Shown: positions 9,601-19,318, counted from the first letter of the stretch. The stretch: 43,775 nt of DNA from Nanobdellota archaeon (GCA_021852135.1 JAJZOB010000004.1:1-43775), one strand, 5' to 3'. Notes: a model not told the origin generated them from the letters alone. Made by a program: numbers and translations.

Positions 9601-10079
9601 TTTATTGGTGGAATCAAACTGCCTTGGTGAATGGCGGTTTGTTATGGATTAATCTTACAAAAAATATGCCAAACGAATTGTATATAGTTTATGGGCAAGG
9701 CGCTTCTTATACAGGGAAATTTTCTGATAACGGCTCTTTAGTTTTTCCATTCTTCTATTCTGTAAATTCAAATAGCAAGCCATTCACTTTCCTTTATCCG
9801 AATAAAGAGCAGCATAACTTCAACGCATATTACTCTGAAGCTGGCTTAAACCTTTCAAATACAGAACCAGTCCCTTCATATATTTATAACGCTACTTTAA
9901 GTTCTTATTATGAGGAATTTGCATGTATAAATGTAAACCCATTTAAGTTGACCCTTCTTAACGGAACATACTCTGCATATCCGCCAAACTTTAATATAAA
10001 TGAATTATATAATGATTTTAGTACAGAATACCCCGGTTTAACTATCATCGGAAAGCAAACTTACACAAATTGGCCGTAA
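6654..10079 (+). CDS. Large pilin-signal surface protein, 1141 aa
   Basis: The fourth gene of the run. The N-terminus 'MLNTKGQANMIVVLGMV' has the T-K-G-Q class III signal followed by a hydrophobic helix (about 10-32), so the mature protein would be helix-anchored like a pilin but with a roughly 1100-residue ectodomain. That region is rich in Asn, Ser, Tyr and Phe with very many N-X-S/T sequons and scattered cysteines. A segment near 985-1060 ('LQLYWWNQ', 'LLWINLTKNMPNELYIVYGQG') loosely resembles DUF2341-type beta-sandwich domains; this is a weak match by eye. It is far longer than any ordinary pilin, so a tip or stalk adhesin is a more likely role. The gene starts directly at the previous stop and ends two bases before the giant gene. 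Confidence 0.85.
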   Translation: MLNTKGQANMIVVLGMVAATIYIVLNAFGYIGNVGLSSKIEITAQNSIYQTLALKNYLIQEANYNFQKAELFDGLTLQPSSVDCGYINTSQSLPFVPVPKVYYWRNLAGQICLPNNNMIEYGLETLLNKNSFEVVNSSNIDIQSNLVLNLSERSNTVFFGNFSAPFLSNKYKFQYNTSSATFSVCEWSSSGCAYISSNVPLGINFNLSGMEFTSMPLQDVVSGVIDQSVSVSAFFKGSGLSPSSQYTLVTFPNGNVAIIYTDTISGVTSFYLTPMPNENLYSLSSVISYDNANGIPSQIKLVNASKSGFIFDGTNYTFSVTSDTNGIFTIKPANYVMFGIQPQFVYYKYILNSIQNSGTQNLLFPNNQNLYVSYSLFPLYSPQVCVNYNEGQYDLQNCLTLSDSITGDNYLSQLMQLGIAFVNQSFPIGNQKIEGFAQYEIDNYISNAINAVNLKTVSVNGRPKYDWYSALILQLGSPQGTSYLLNKLNRVKEPYYGTYIYNCEQNSSDLTYCRNLLSSTLSQDVIALLQEQMPQELSFLSGTNFNINVLNLSINASEIDSCVNASNYTVKSNYSYSVKSLPVNGNFSEEVLGIPISLDFGYQNNLTLKPTEACGIQRSPYATGYPGFTEALITNNFTYINCAPVISQLFLNHTCIASLQTSNSTMEGYLNSTSSAPNGEYCRKLSNGQYFCPYYKVSSFSYKNWITSSNTCPDYFVLNSKNFTTSQNSNYRLVSVYGGGADSANLSFYNKTFALYNGSLNLPLNFSFNVGFNSTGPYAGVSAFFSSSHYLSGSVISASFNSEQNPNGLYNYSIATDSASLLGGSNDYISPGTQNELSFNRYCVGSNGCNLTAYLDSNLQSSFDSNSAAITSTVNLLGISTTSKPSSDLISYAFVSNYVPLYKPVEGELAYAPASELNPSLNTSFGLTTDNNTYFNELLLNSSHFTSSFQLAINLNSNFNFGYFVPGYIKIFGVYSSNEVLQLYWWNQTALVNGGLLWINLTKNMPNELYIVYGQGASYTGKFSDNGSLVFPFFYSVNSNSKPFTFLYPNKEQHNFNAYYSEAGLNLSNTEPVPSYIYNATLSSYYEEFACINVNPFKLTLLNGTYSAYPPNFNINELYNDFSTEYPGLTIIGKQTYTNWP

Positions 10080-10081
10080 TT

Positions 10082-13000
10082 ATGGATAAACGAAAAAGAG
10101 CTGCTGAATTTTTAATGGTATGCTTTATAATTGTACTCTCTCTTTTAATTGCTTATAGAGGGGTAAATCTCTTATCAAATAATAATTTGGTCGTTAACAC
10201 TAACTCTAGTTTGCAGGCAATAACTACAACAAGCACTCCGAATCCACTATCAAACTCAGCGTCTAATTACGCAAATTCAGATCCTTCAAGTTTAATAACA
10301 AGCAATGAATATGTATCTTCCTCATCACCAATCACTAATTTCTGGTTTAATGAAAAATTTTACCCTGGAAATATCCAGTTTTCTTCAACCGGTTATTCAT
10401 GCAGTGCAGTAAATGAGATAACTTCTCCTCATTTATGCTGGGATATCTTCACTTTATTTTCATGCGGTGGTGGTCCAACGACTTCTAATTTTACTAATCT
10501 GGTCGGGTACCTTGGTTTTCCACAGGGCGACAGTCAATTTCCAAACAGCGGTGGTGTAAACTATTCAAATCTTTATTCTGCAACAAGCAATGCTACTTCA
10601 CAGAACGTTTATCAATTGCCTTCGTCGGAATTTCCTTATCAAAACTTTATAAATTGGAGCGATTCAACAATACATGCTTATTATGGTTTATATCCCACTT
10701 ATCTATACGCTATAAACAACTCTTTTACAGGTTATACGAATCTGCCAGGCAGTGTACCAAAAAGCACATTGATAATACCCGCCGTTTCATGTGGTTCTAC
10801 CTTCATAAACAATTATGTCAATTATCCTGGTTTTGTGGGTACGTTATACAATATATCAACCTTAAGTGGTTTTACTCCATCTGTTTTCATAGCTTCTCCA
10901 AATCAAAATGGCTACGGTGCAGATTATGCCTTTGGTCATATACTTAGTTTGGGAGGTGATCCTTGGATAGGCTCATTCAATTCGCTTCTAGCATACCAGA
11001 TTCAGTCAATAAGTCCCGCCTTTAACTATACAATGCCGTCTGTAGATTATGCTCAATTCCCTAAGGGGAACAAAGGAGATATACAGTACTTAAATGTATC
11101 TACAAACTTTTTGACACCTCTGTCTGCCAATTATTACGGGGGCAGTTCTCAAGGGATTGAAATTTACGTTTCAAACAAAGGTATCTCCTCTTTACTGAAC
11201 ACTTCTACCTCCCAAACAACGTGTGCTGAAGAAGGCCCACACGGGGCATGTTTAAGATATACACAGGATCTTATAACCTCCACAACTGCAGATACTTTCA
11301 CATCTCCAGATCTAGAAGGAGCTTACTACCCTAACTATGGTAATGGTATCTACCTTAAGTTTAGAACTGATGGGATATTTCCAATCTGTGCGTGGAATTC
11401 TAGTATTGACAATACATTAAGCAGCTGCACATTTGAAAACCCTGCAACTATAAACAATGTCTCCTATGAAAGGCTGTGGCTGTCAAATAACCTAAGAAAT
11501 AACCAGTTATTCGATACCCCGTTCACTCCTGGTTACTCAAGCTCTTCCTATCAGAATAACTTTACATTGACCGCTTTGGATAGTTTTTGCTTTTATGGAG
11601 AAAGCTTTGATACTAGTAATGGTGTTTACACTTCACCAAGCTACACTAGGATAATACCCCCTACAGTACTAGAAAATTACACCAGCGCAATTGGTACATG
11701 TAATGCATTTTTTAACAATACAAACTGCTTTAGTAGCACTGCAAGCCAGTATTTAAATTTCCAGGACGGAATATTTGCCAATAACATAAAATGTACTTCA
11801 ACAGGAATACATGCTCAGAATGTTACGGATGCTTGGATTAATTCAATATATGTAGCAAATGATGCTGGATATTACTGTGGTTTGTTCAAAGGACAAAAAG
11901 ATCCTTCTAATCCTACAGCTAATTCAACAATTTTCCTTCAGAATATAAGTACAAATTGTCCTGAATTTAATGCAAATTCTTCTTCGGTTAATTTAGTCAT
12001 AACTGTTAAGAATGTAGGAAACACAAAAATAACTGATCCATACCTTGTTGCCTTGTATGGAAACAATAATCTAAGCACTATATTTTATAATTCTCAAAAC
12101 AGCCAAAGGGTAACTTATGAGTTGTATCAGGGCTTCCTTTCTTCTATGGCTGCCACAACAGGAATAATACAGGTAAACTACAATAATAATTTTAATACCG
12201 ACATGTATGTATTTGATAAAGGTCATCCTTTGAATCCAATACCAATAGAATCTCTTTTTTCATCAGGTTACGAAAATGGTCCTTTCAACAATTCTTTGTT
12301 GGGTATGTGGATATACGACCAAGGAGCTGGTATTCCAAACAACGTTATAAGGACATCCAATACGCTGCTGGTACATTCAGATTCTGGCAGTTCAAATGTC
12401 CCAGTAATTCAGCCAAATGGTACGGCAACATTTACTTTACAAGTTCCGATGTCTCTTTTTGAGGCCTTATTATCTGGAAAATACAATCTAAGTGTTTTCT
12501 TTGGCAACACTTTCAATGTTACTTGGGACGGCTCAAGCTCTCCTAGCAATTCATTGGCAAGTAACATACCTACACAAGTAAATCCTTTAGTTTCATCTTC
12601 TACTGAGAATGTCTCTGAGACTCATAACAATGAGATAATAACCAATGGAAGTGGGGCAGTATCTCCAATCTGGCAGTATATAGTAAGCTATAATTTTGAC
12701 CTTTCAAATTCTCCAATTAAGGGAGTAGGGATATACACTGACAATCTGTCGATTGACGTGAATTCCGTTAATTCTACTTCAAATGTATTAAATGTAACAG
12801 TGAATCCATCCGTTTCTGTTACAAACGGTAGTGGTAATTACAAATTAGGCCTTAACCAGCTTAAGGGTTCTTCAATATCCTGTTTTGCTTCACCAGATAA
12901 CGTGCAGGATTTTGGAGTTTTCTGGTCCAAACAGATAGTTTCTCCTTCCAATTTGAATTATGCTTTGTCAAATAGCTTGTATTACGGGAATGCAAAACAG

Positions 13001-16000
13001 GCTAGCAATGTGTTAATAACAAGCTGGACTGGTATTCTATTCATGCCTTATTCCGATCAGGTAGCATTAAATTACAATAATCTTCCGCATTATTCTCCGG
13101 CTCTTTCATCATTTCAGTTAGAAAAACCTACTCTTAATCAGACATCTGGTATTTTCAACTATGAAGCATTTACATATTTCGGAAGCGGAAGCGAAAGTAG
13201 TGTATTTAACAGCGTTTCAGACCTTTACAGCTCTCTTAATTCAACAGTGTCCTCTTTCCCAGTCCCTCTTCCAAATAGCTCTCTCCCATTTAACATATTT
13301 TCAAATTCTATAGTCAGCGACCCATCGATATTAAGGATAGTAGGAACCGATACTCTAGTAAATTATTCAACTTTTTCTAACAAGTCATTTACATTTTCTC
13401 TGGTTAGTAAGGGTTCTCTTCAATGTTCTGTTAGCGAATCCACATCTGTTAACGCCACATTTGAATCTGGTTCTTCACTTTCATCTTGTTTAGACAATGC
13501 CGTTATAAATAATTCATACATAAATATCTCTTCTAAGTATGGGCCATTCTTCGTTGATATGTACAATAATTCTAATTTAAACATGTCGAATGAGACTTCT
13601 GATGGAACTGTTCTTATGGCGGGCAACGAGACTTTGTCAAAGCCATCCACCAATGGGTTGTTTATGGTAAAATTGCCGATAAACACGACAGTTAAAAATG
13701 GGATTGCTTTGGTTTTCTCAGTTATCCCGTTGAGCAGGCAGCTTTACAATTCAATACTGTATCTTTATAATATAAATGGGACTCCATTTAATTGCAATGT
13801 AGTAAATGACTATAATCATACCGGTAATTTAGGGGTTGTTCCTATGGGGAATGGAGAGTATTTCCTGCCAAATGGCACAATGATGTGCAATTTAAGCAGC
13901 GATTTTACATATCTGAGGGCAGTGTTTATTAATCGGTCAAACAATGCCTATTTGGGAAGCGGCGACATTCAATCAGGGTTGTCAATACAAAATATAAGTG
14001 GAAACAGCGGAAAAGGACTTTTAAACATTAGTTTAAATGGGGTTCCAGTAAATGCACAGGACTTTAGTATAATCCCTCACTTAACAAACGGCAACAATTG
14101 TAACACAATAACCAACAAGACTATCTATAATGGAATATTCCAATATAATCCTGGCTGTAATCTATCAGAGGCATTAATAACCTTTGATTACAATAATAAT
14201 GGAAGTTTAATTCCCGAAGCCGCATTTATCTCACCTGCAAATTACAATACAAACTCTAAGAAGTTTTTATTCATGAATCCATCTGCTATATCAGATTCTC
14301 CAATTGCAGAGTATAATCTTACAATCCCAAACACTGGGATCGGTAACGAGCCTATTCAGTTCATTCTTTCGAATAATTTTGGAGGGTGTAATAATATAAG
14401 AGTTATAACCCAGAGTCCGTATCCTTATGCCGAGGTTCCGTATCAAGTAATCTCATCTAATTCACAGTCCTGTTATTATGCATTTGTGGGGAACAGCTTA
14501 GGTAAGTATTCTGTGTTTGAAAGTAATTCTCCCTCAATTCCTTACAGTTCAAATTGGGTAAACTACAACAGCACGCAATATACTGTTCATTTGTCTACAA
14601 ATCTATTCAATGCAAACCTTATAAGCAACTGTCAATCTGGGTTTGGGCCATGCATAGATTCATTTACGGTTGGCGGTAAAACATTAGGCAACTTATTATT
14701 CAACAATGTCTCCACCTCCTCTGCTACAATTTATCAAACTATATCCGGGCCAGTTGAGGATTGCTTTGCCGTAAGCTACTCATCTTCACAAACTGTCGAA
14801 TTTCCTGAAACTGGATTTGGAAACATAAATTACGCTAATAACAAGATATACCAGACTGCAACTCCTTCCCAATCAATAACAAGCACCTACTGCTTTTATA
14901 GCAATTCTCCGATAATCACAGATTCAATATTTGCTCAGGGTTCTCCAATAAATTTCAAAGTACAGAATGAATTGATTTCAAATTTCTCATATCTTGAGGA
15001 TAGTAACCGTAATGTGTTTTATGTTCCTCCAGCAATAAAGGTAGGTTACAACTCGTACAGCAATGTAAACGTCAGCACATTAAATCCAGTATATTACAAT
15101 GTGACAACTCTTGATAACATCTTGACTAAATGCATAAATTATACTTATATATCATCTAATCTTATTGGCTTAAGTGATAATAAAATAAGTGCAATAAACA
15201 TCTCCTTCTCCTCTAATACATATAACGTACACCCAGAAGAGCTTTACTGTATTTATGGCGGTACGCCTTCATTTACTAACCAATCCTCACCTAGCTCAGT
15301 TAATAATATGAACTCTACTTCATCGGTCGGGTTTGCTTATCAACCAGGTAATTACACAAATGGAAAGGGCACCTTGTATGAATCTTGCTTAGTTCCGTCA
15401 AATCTCACTATTTCAAACTCACCACTCTTTTATTTGGATGGAAAACAAGAATCATACAATCCTTCGAATTCTGCAGAGAATTATACCATAAATCATTCTG
15501 CAACAAATTCTGGATTGGAGATGCTTTACAGCCCCTCCGGCGGGGTTTTCATAGGCAGTTGCTCAATTAACAGAACTATATTAAGTTACAGCGCATGTAC
15601 AAAGCCAGTGCCAGTAATACCTTCGAATGGCTCTTATGACAGCATTGAAGCAATCCCTACAGGTAAAAATGGAAACCTTTCATTCGGAGGCGGTTGCTTT
15701 GTAGGTACTTCCAATAATGGTATATCATATAGCTGTGCTCCAACCGATGGGGCAATTAACTATTATCTTGCTTCTAAATCTGCTTCTGCACTCAGCGTTT
15801 CTGTCTCAAAAATAATATTAAATTCAACAGAAGCGCCCACCTCAACATTTTCACCTTCTTTTGATTGCAGAGTAAACGCCTCAAACACTTCAAAATTCCA
15901 GTTATCCTCATGCAGCTACCCTAGCAATCAAAATTCAGGGCTGTGCTCAGCAAACGTTTCTTACAACAAAATAAATTCCACCGCATATAATATAACCGCA

Positions 16001-19000
16001 AGGTGTTCAGCCGTTTCCAGTAGCTCATTTAAAGTATCTACTTCTATAACGACTATCAGTGATCTTAATCTAAATGGATCCCAATCTGAAAAAACTGGAT
16101 TGATATCAGATTACATCTGTGGAAATGAGACAAATGTTATAGAGAATAACGTACTAAATGGTTGGAGTTGGGAACCTTACTCTACGGCAGGAACTGTGAA
16201 CCCGGTTTCTACAACAAACCCTGCTGGCATCGCAGAAGTGGGGGGATGTGAAGCAGGCAGGGACACATTTGTAACTGCAAATCCTACAATAAAATTAGAA
16301 AATGAAAGTAAAGACAGTTTCCAGGAATTTTACTCCTGCCAGAGCGGTTATACCGGCACTATAACAGCTTGCAGTCAAAAAACATCTTTGTCGCAAGTAG
16401 CTCTCTCAATCAGCTCCAACAATAACTGTGCTTACACAAATACTACTTTGATAAACACAACAATTAAAACAACTACAGTAAATGGAAATGGAACAGGAGG
16501 ACAGGCAACCAGCTGCAATCCATTTAACAAAGCAGGATACCTGCAGCCTACTGTACAGGATAATTGTATTGCTTACCATAACCCGGTAATAAATTCAACA
16601 ACCTCTTCATATGCACTTCAATATATTGGTTCAAGCAGTTTAGGTATAGGAATAGGCGTAATCGGAAATGAATATCCCTTAAATATCTCAATTCCAAATA
16701 ACAAACAGCAAAATTCAGTAAAGGACGCTTATCTTACTGGATTATCGGAATCTCAGATAGAAGGAGCTAATAACATACTTACTGACATATTGCCAACTTC
16801 CTTGTTAGAATCCAATTTACCGAGCAAAGCACTATCAATTTCTGCGACTTATTCCTATGACATGCTCAATATCTTAATGTTACAGAACCCTTCATTAGGA
16901 GTAAGTGGGATACCGGGCTTTATTAATGGTAGTATCTTGGATTATGCTTTGAGTCTGTTTACTGGAGGAACATCTGGCAATTGCGCCCCACCTTATAACG
17001 TGATCGGGGACGGTATTTTTAGGTTAGGAGAAGGAATGCTTTGCTCCGGCAAAACTCTTCCTGCAAGTTACAAAGAGGGAGTTTTCCTATCATTAGGAAG
17101 TCTAAATGAAGGTTTGCATTCGCTGCAATTCTACAGCATAGGCAACTCTACAAACGAAGCACAGCCTTCCGTTTCTGTATTTGACAGTGTTGGAGATGCA
17201 GTTAATCTGAACAGTGCTTGTTCAAATGGCAATAGCAGAGTTTTCACTTCAACTTACAGCGGCGGGAAATGGAGCTTTAATATAACCTCTGACCAGCAAT
17301 GCGATCCGATAAATAATCAGCTATATGGTTACATAGTAAATTGTCTTTATCAGACTCCGGGTAATAAGACTTACACAATAAGCTCCCAGTATTACCTTGC
17401 ATATAACCTTCCTACAATCTGGAATGTAAGTTACTCTTTGCTAATAGCACCAAAAAGCTATCAGGTTGTTCCTACTCCCGTTTATCAAATAAACTATTCC
17501 ACAGGTTCAGTATTAACATTGAATAAGCCAGTAAAGACTATATTCATAGAAAACGGGTTGCCAGTAAATTATAAATGGAGTGTAAATTATAACGGGGTAG
17601 TAAGAAACTCATCCTCAAATGAGATATACTTCTATTCAGTTGGTACACATTCATTTACTGTTCCAACGCTTTCAAATTATTCATCAACAACAGATTGCTA
17701 CACAACTTATACTCCCTCGCCTAGCAATGGACAGGCTACTGCAGGAATAACAACATCTATAAAATTCACAGGAAATACCACCTGCTTTACCTACTTCAAA
17801 CAAACTGGTCTACCTAGAGGAATACCTTGGAATGTTACTTATGATGGGATAACTGAAAGTTCTCATGTTGTAGATAAATTTAATTTCCCTCACCTACAGT
17901 CTTCAAATATAGAGTTCATAACAACCAATCCAGGAGGATTTGGCGGGAATTTCTCCTACACAGTTTCAAAAATAAAAACAGCTTCTGCAACATGTACAAG
18001 CGTATTCGAACCAAATCCATCTTCAGGCTATCTTATTGCGGGAACGAACCAGTCAATAACATTTACAAATACTTCTAAATGTGTGCATACCTTTGCTGAA
18101 AGTGGCCTTCCTTCTGGGATGAAATGGTCCTTGACTTATGATGGGATAACCAACTCTTCAACTTCGAATAAAATCTCCTTTTTAGTTCCGTCTGGCACAT
18201 ATAATTTCAATACAAGCAGTATATCCTCTGCCATATACAATATAAATGAGCAGGATGTTGGAAGTTGTACATATTCTCCAAATCCATCTTCAGGTTCAGT
18301 TAGCGCAGGATCTTCACAGACAAATATAGTATTCACTAAGAGCTGCATACAGACATTTACATTTGTAAGTGGAGGTACCAGCGAAGCCAGCGAACTTAAA
18401 ATTACACTCAGAAATCTTACTAAAGGAGAAACAATCTTAGTGGCAGATACAATAAATACGGAAAATGCACGTATAAGCGATTCATTCGGCGATTCATTTT
18501 CTGTTGTTCAGTCCAATACTTCTACAAGCCCAGAGTATTACGCATGGAGCACAACTGCATCGCAGTCTGGAAACGACACTATAACACTTACGTATGCAGG
18601 CACAGCTTACTCCTATGCAACAGCAGTAGGTCTAGAAGGTTATTCTCTTAGTACTTTGAAGAGTTACTCCAGTACCTCAGGCTGTTCAGTGAATTCATTT
18701 TCTCCTTCCACAGGAGAATTTGTATTTGGAATATGCCATTCAGAGGGTGCAACTTCCGTTTCAAACACGACTGGCTTTTTGAGTATGCCACCATCAGAGC
18801 CGTTCGCAAGTTCAGAATACTCGCTTTCCTGGCCGGGAGGTTCTACAACGGTTCCATTTAATGTTAAGGATGGTACTAGTACCGTGGAAGAGGTATTAAC
18901 AATTTCAAATTACGTTCCCCCGCCACCAACGTATCATTTCTATTTAGATGAGTCCGGCCTGCCATATAAGATATTATCTTCAAAAGGTTGGTCAGGCATA

Positions 19001-19237
19001 TTGGCAGGCAGCCACTTTAAGTCTTATTCTGGTTCTGTTTCAGAAAGCTCGCATTCAACACCAGTTTCATTTGCCGTAGAAGATGTGGTTACCAACTATT
19101 ACTGTAGTGGTAATCATTATTATGAAGATGGCTATTCCCCTTCTCCTTCTAGTGGTAAAATTTCGGCAGGACAAACTGAAACTATCCACTTCTCATATTT
19201 TTCAGGCAAGGAAACTAATTACGCTTGTGATAGTTAG
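10082..19237 (+). CDS. Giant extracellular adhesin-like protein, 3051 aa
   Basis: This fills a fifth of the window. I place the start at the ATG at 10082 ('MDKRKRAAEFLMV') rather than an upstream TTG at 10070 that overlaps the previous stop. The basic 'KRKRAAEF' leader plus a hydrophobic helix (about 11-28) resembles a class III signal. The rest is predicted extracellular: beta-rich, Ser/Asn/Thr/Tyr-rich, with very many N-X-S/T sequons and many cysteines, suggesting glycosylation and disulfides. The C-terminal quarter carries at least four copies of a roughly 90-residue module starting '(E/T)(N/S/T)GLP..W...YdG' and ending 'PsPSsG..sAG....i.F', near residues 2487, 2570, 2670 and 2953. No enzymatic domain was recognised. 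A role in attachment to another cell or surface is inferred from size, anchor and repeats. Confidence 0.88.
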   Translation: MDKRKRAAEFLMVCFIIVLSLLIAYRGVNLLSNNNLVVNTNSSLQAITTTSTPNPLSNSASNYANSDPSSLITSNEYVSSSSPITNFWFNEKFYPGNIQFSSTGYSCSAVNEITSPHLCWDIFTLFSCGGGPTTSNFTNLVGYLGFPQGDSQFPNSGGVNYSNLYSATSNATSQNVYQLPSSEFPYQNFINWSDSTIHAYYGLYPTYLYAINNSFTGYTNLPGSVPKSTLIIPAVSCGSTFINNYVNYPGFVGTLYNISTLSGFTPSVFIASPNQNGYGADYAFGHILSLGGDPWIGSFNSLLAYQIQSISPAFNYTMPSVDYAQFPKGNKGDIQYLNVSTNFLTPLSANYYGGSSQGIEIYVSNKGISSLLNTSTSQTTCAEEGPHGACLRYTQDLITSTTADTFTSPDLEGAYYPNYGNGIYLKFRTDGIFPICAWNSSIDNTLSSCTFENPATINNVSYERLWLSNNLRNNQLFDTPFTPGYSSSSYQNNFTLTALDSFCFYGESFDTSNGVYTSPSYTRIIPPTVLENYTSAIGTCNAFFNNTNCFSSTASQYLNFQDGIFANNIKCTSTGIHAQNVTDAWINSIYVANDAGYYCGLFKGQKDPSNPTANSTIFLQNISTNCPEFNANSSSVNLVITVKNVGNTKITDPYLVALYGNNNLSTIFYNSQNSQRVTYELYQGFLSSMAATTGIIQVNYNNNFNTDMYVFDKGHPLNPIPIESLFSSGYENGPFNNSLLGMWIYDQGAGIPNNVIRTSNTLLVHSDSGSSNVPVIQPNGTATFTLQVPMSLFEALLSGKYNLSVFFGNTFNVTWDGSSSPSNSLASNIPTQVNPLVSSSTENVSETHNNEIITNGSGAVSPIWQYIVSYNFDLSNSPIKGVGIYTDNLSIDVNSVNSTSNVLNVTVNPSVSVTNGSGNYKLGLNQLKGSSISCFASPDNVQDFGVFWSKQIVSPSNLNYALSNSLYYGNAKQASNVLITSWTGILFMPYSDQVALNYNNLPHYSPALSSFQLEKPTLNQTSGIFNYEAFTYFGSGSESSVFNSVSDLYSSLNSTVSSFPVPLPNSSLPFNIFSNSIVSDPSILRIVGTDTLVNYSTFSNKSFTFSLVSKGSLQCSVSESTSVNATFESGSSLSSCLDNAVINNSYINISSKYGPFFVDMYNNSNLNMSNETSDGTVLMAGNETLSKPSTNGLFMVKLPINTTVKNGIALVFSVIPLSRQLYNSILYLYNINGTPFNCNVVNDYNHTGNLGVVPMGNGEYFLPNGTMMCNLSSDFTYLRAVFINRSNNAYLGSGDIQSGLSIQNISGNSGKGLLNISLNGVPVNAQDFSIIPHLTNGNNCNTITNKTIYNGIFQYNPGCNLSEALITFDYNNNGSLIPEAAFISPANYNTNSKKFLFMNPSAISDSPIAEYNLTIPNTGIGNEPIQFILSNNFGGCNNIRVITQSPYPYAEVPYQVISSNSQSCYYAFVGNSLGKYSVFESNSPSIPYSSNWVNYNSTQYTVHLSTNLFNANLISNCQSGFGPCIDSFTVGGKTLGNLLFNNVSTSSATIYQTISGPVEDCFAVSYSSSQTVEFPETGFGNINYANNKIYQTATPSQSITSTYCFYSNSPIITDSIFAQGSPINFKVQNELISNFSYLEDSNRNVFYVPPAIKVGYNSYSNVNVSTLNPVYYNVTTLDNILTKCINYTYISSNLIGLSDNKISAINISFSSNTYNVHPEELYCIYGGTPSFTNQSSPSSVNNMNSTSSVGFAYQPGNYTNGKGTLYESCLVPSNLTISNSPLFYLDGKQESYNPSNSAENYTINHSATNSGLEMLYSPSGGVFIGSCSINRTILSYSACTKPVPVIPSNGSYDSIEAIPTGKNGNLSFGGGCFVGTSNNGISYSCAPTDGAINYYLASKSASALSVSVSKIILNSTEAPTSTFSPSFDCRVNASNTSKFQLSSCSYPSNQNSGLCSANVSYNKINSTAYNITARCSAVSSSSFKVSTSITTISDLNLNGSQSEKTGLISDYICGNETNVIENNVLNGWSWEPYSTAGTVNPVSTTNPAGIAEVGGCEAGRDTFVTANPTIKLENESKDSFQEFYSCQSGYTGTITACSQKTSLSQVALSISSNNNCAYTNTTLINTTIKTTTVNGNGTGGQATSCNPFNKAGYLQPTVQDNCIAYHNPVINSTTSSYALQYIGSSSLGIGIGVIGNEYPLNISIPNNKQQNSVKDAYLTGLSESQIEGANNILTDILPTSLLESNLPSKALSISATYSYDMLNILMLQNPSLGVSGIPGFINGSILDYALSLFTGGTSGNCAPPYNVIGDGIFRLGEGMLCSGKTLPASYKEGVFLSLGSLNEGLHSLQFYSIGNSTNEAQPSVSVFDSVGDAVNLNSACSNGNSRVFTSTYSGGKWSFNITSDQQCDPINNQLYGYIVNCLYQTPGNKTYTISSQYYLAYNLPTIWNVSYSLLIAPKSYQVVPTPVYQINYSTGSVLTLNKPVKTIFIENGLPVNYKWSVNYNGVVRNSSSNEIYFYSVGTHSFTVPTLSNYSSTTDCYTTYTPSPSNGQATAGITTSIKFTGNTTCFTYFKQTGLPRGIPWNVTYDGITESSHVVDKFNFPHLQSSNIEFITTNPGGFGGNFSYTVSKIKTASATCTSVFEPNPSSGYLIAGTNQSITFTNTSKCVHTFAESGLPSGMKWSLTYDGITNSSTSNKISFLVPSGTYNFNTSSISSAIYNINEQDVGSCTYSPNPSSGSVSAGSSQTNIVFTKSCIQTFTFVSGGTSEASELKITLRNLTKGETILVADTINTENARISDSFGDSFSVVQSNTSTSPEYYAWSTTASQSGNDTITLTYAGTAYSYATAVGLEGYSLSTLKSYSSTSGCSVNSFSPSTGEFVFGICHSEGATSVSNTTGFLSMPPSEPFASSEYSLSWPGGSTTVPFNVKDGTSTVEEVLTISNYVPPPPTYHFYLDESGLPYKILSSKGWSGILAGSHFKSYSGSVSESSHSTPVSFAVEDVVTNYYCSGNHYYEDGYSPSPSSGKISAGQTETIHFSYFSGKETNYACDS
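17536..19215 (+). repeat. Degenerate 'SGLPsG.W' protein repeats at the adhesin C-terminus
   Basis: Four diverged in-frame copies begin near 17540 (ENGLPVNYKW), 17790 (QTGLPRGIPW), 18090 (ESGLPSGMKW) and 18940 (ESGLPYKILS). Each has a later 'SPSNG' or 'NPSSG' turn and 'AG....I.F' strand. Copy 3 is separated from copy 4 by an unrelated stretch at about 18350-18930. A single related copy occurs in the beta-propeller protein near 28580. Confidence 0.75.
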
Positions 19238-19318
19238 ATAATAAATGTAATTAAAGCAGCCGTCCATGTAAGCGTAACAGCAGCTCCTCCTTGTACTAGT
19301 TAGATAATAAAGGCAATT
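19226..19318 (+). repeat. Duplicated 3' end of the giant gene, including its stop codon
   Basis: The segment TGT GAT AGT TAG ATAATAAATGTAATT at 19226 recurs, with few changes, as TGT ACT AGT TAG ATAATAAAGGCAATT at 19292, a spacing of 66 bp (22 codons). Both TAG codons are in the same frame and no stop lies between them, so the frame could encode 21 extra residues ending 'TAAPPCTS'. This looks like a remnant of an earlier gene end or a recombination between adhesin alleles. Confidence 0.7.

Noticed and set aside
10070..10081. TTG start for the giant adhesin
   Set aside because: It overlaps the previous stop; the ATG at 10082 directly starts the basic leader.
17536..19215. CRISPR-like or DNA-level tandem repeat array
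   Set aside because: The repeats are visible only as protein patterns, are about 80-300 bp apart and share no long identical DNA.
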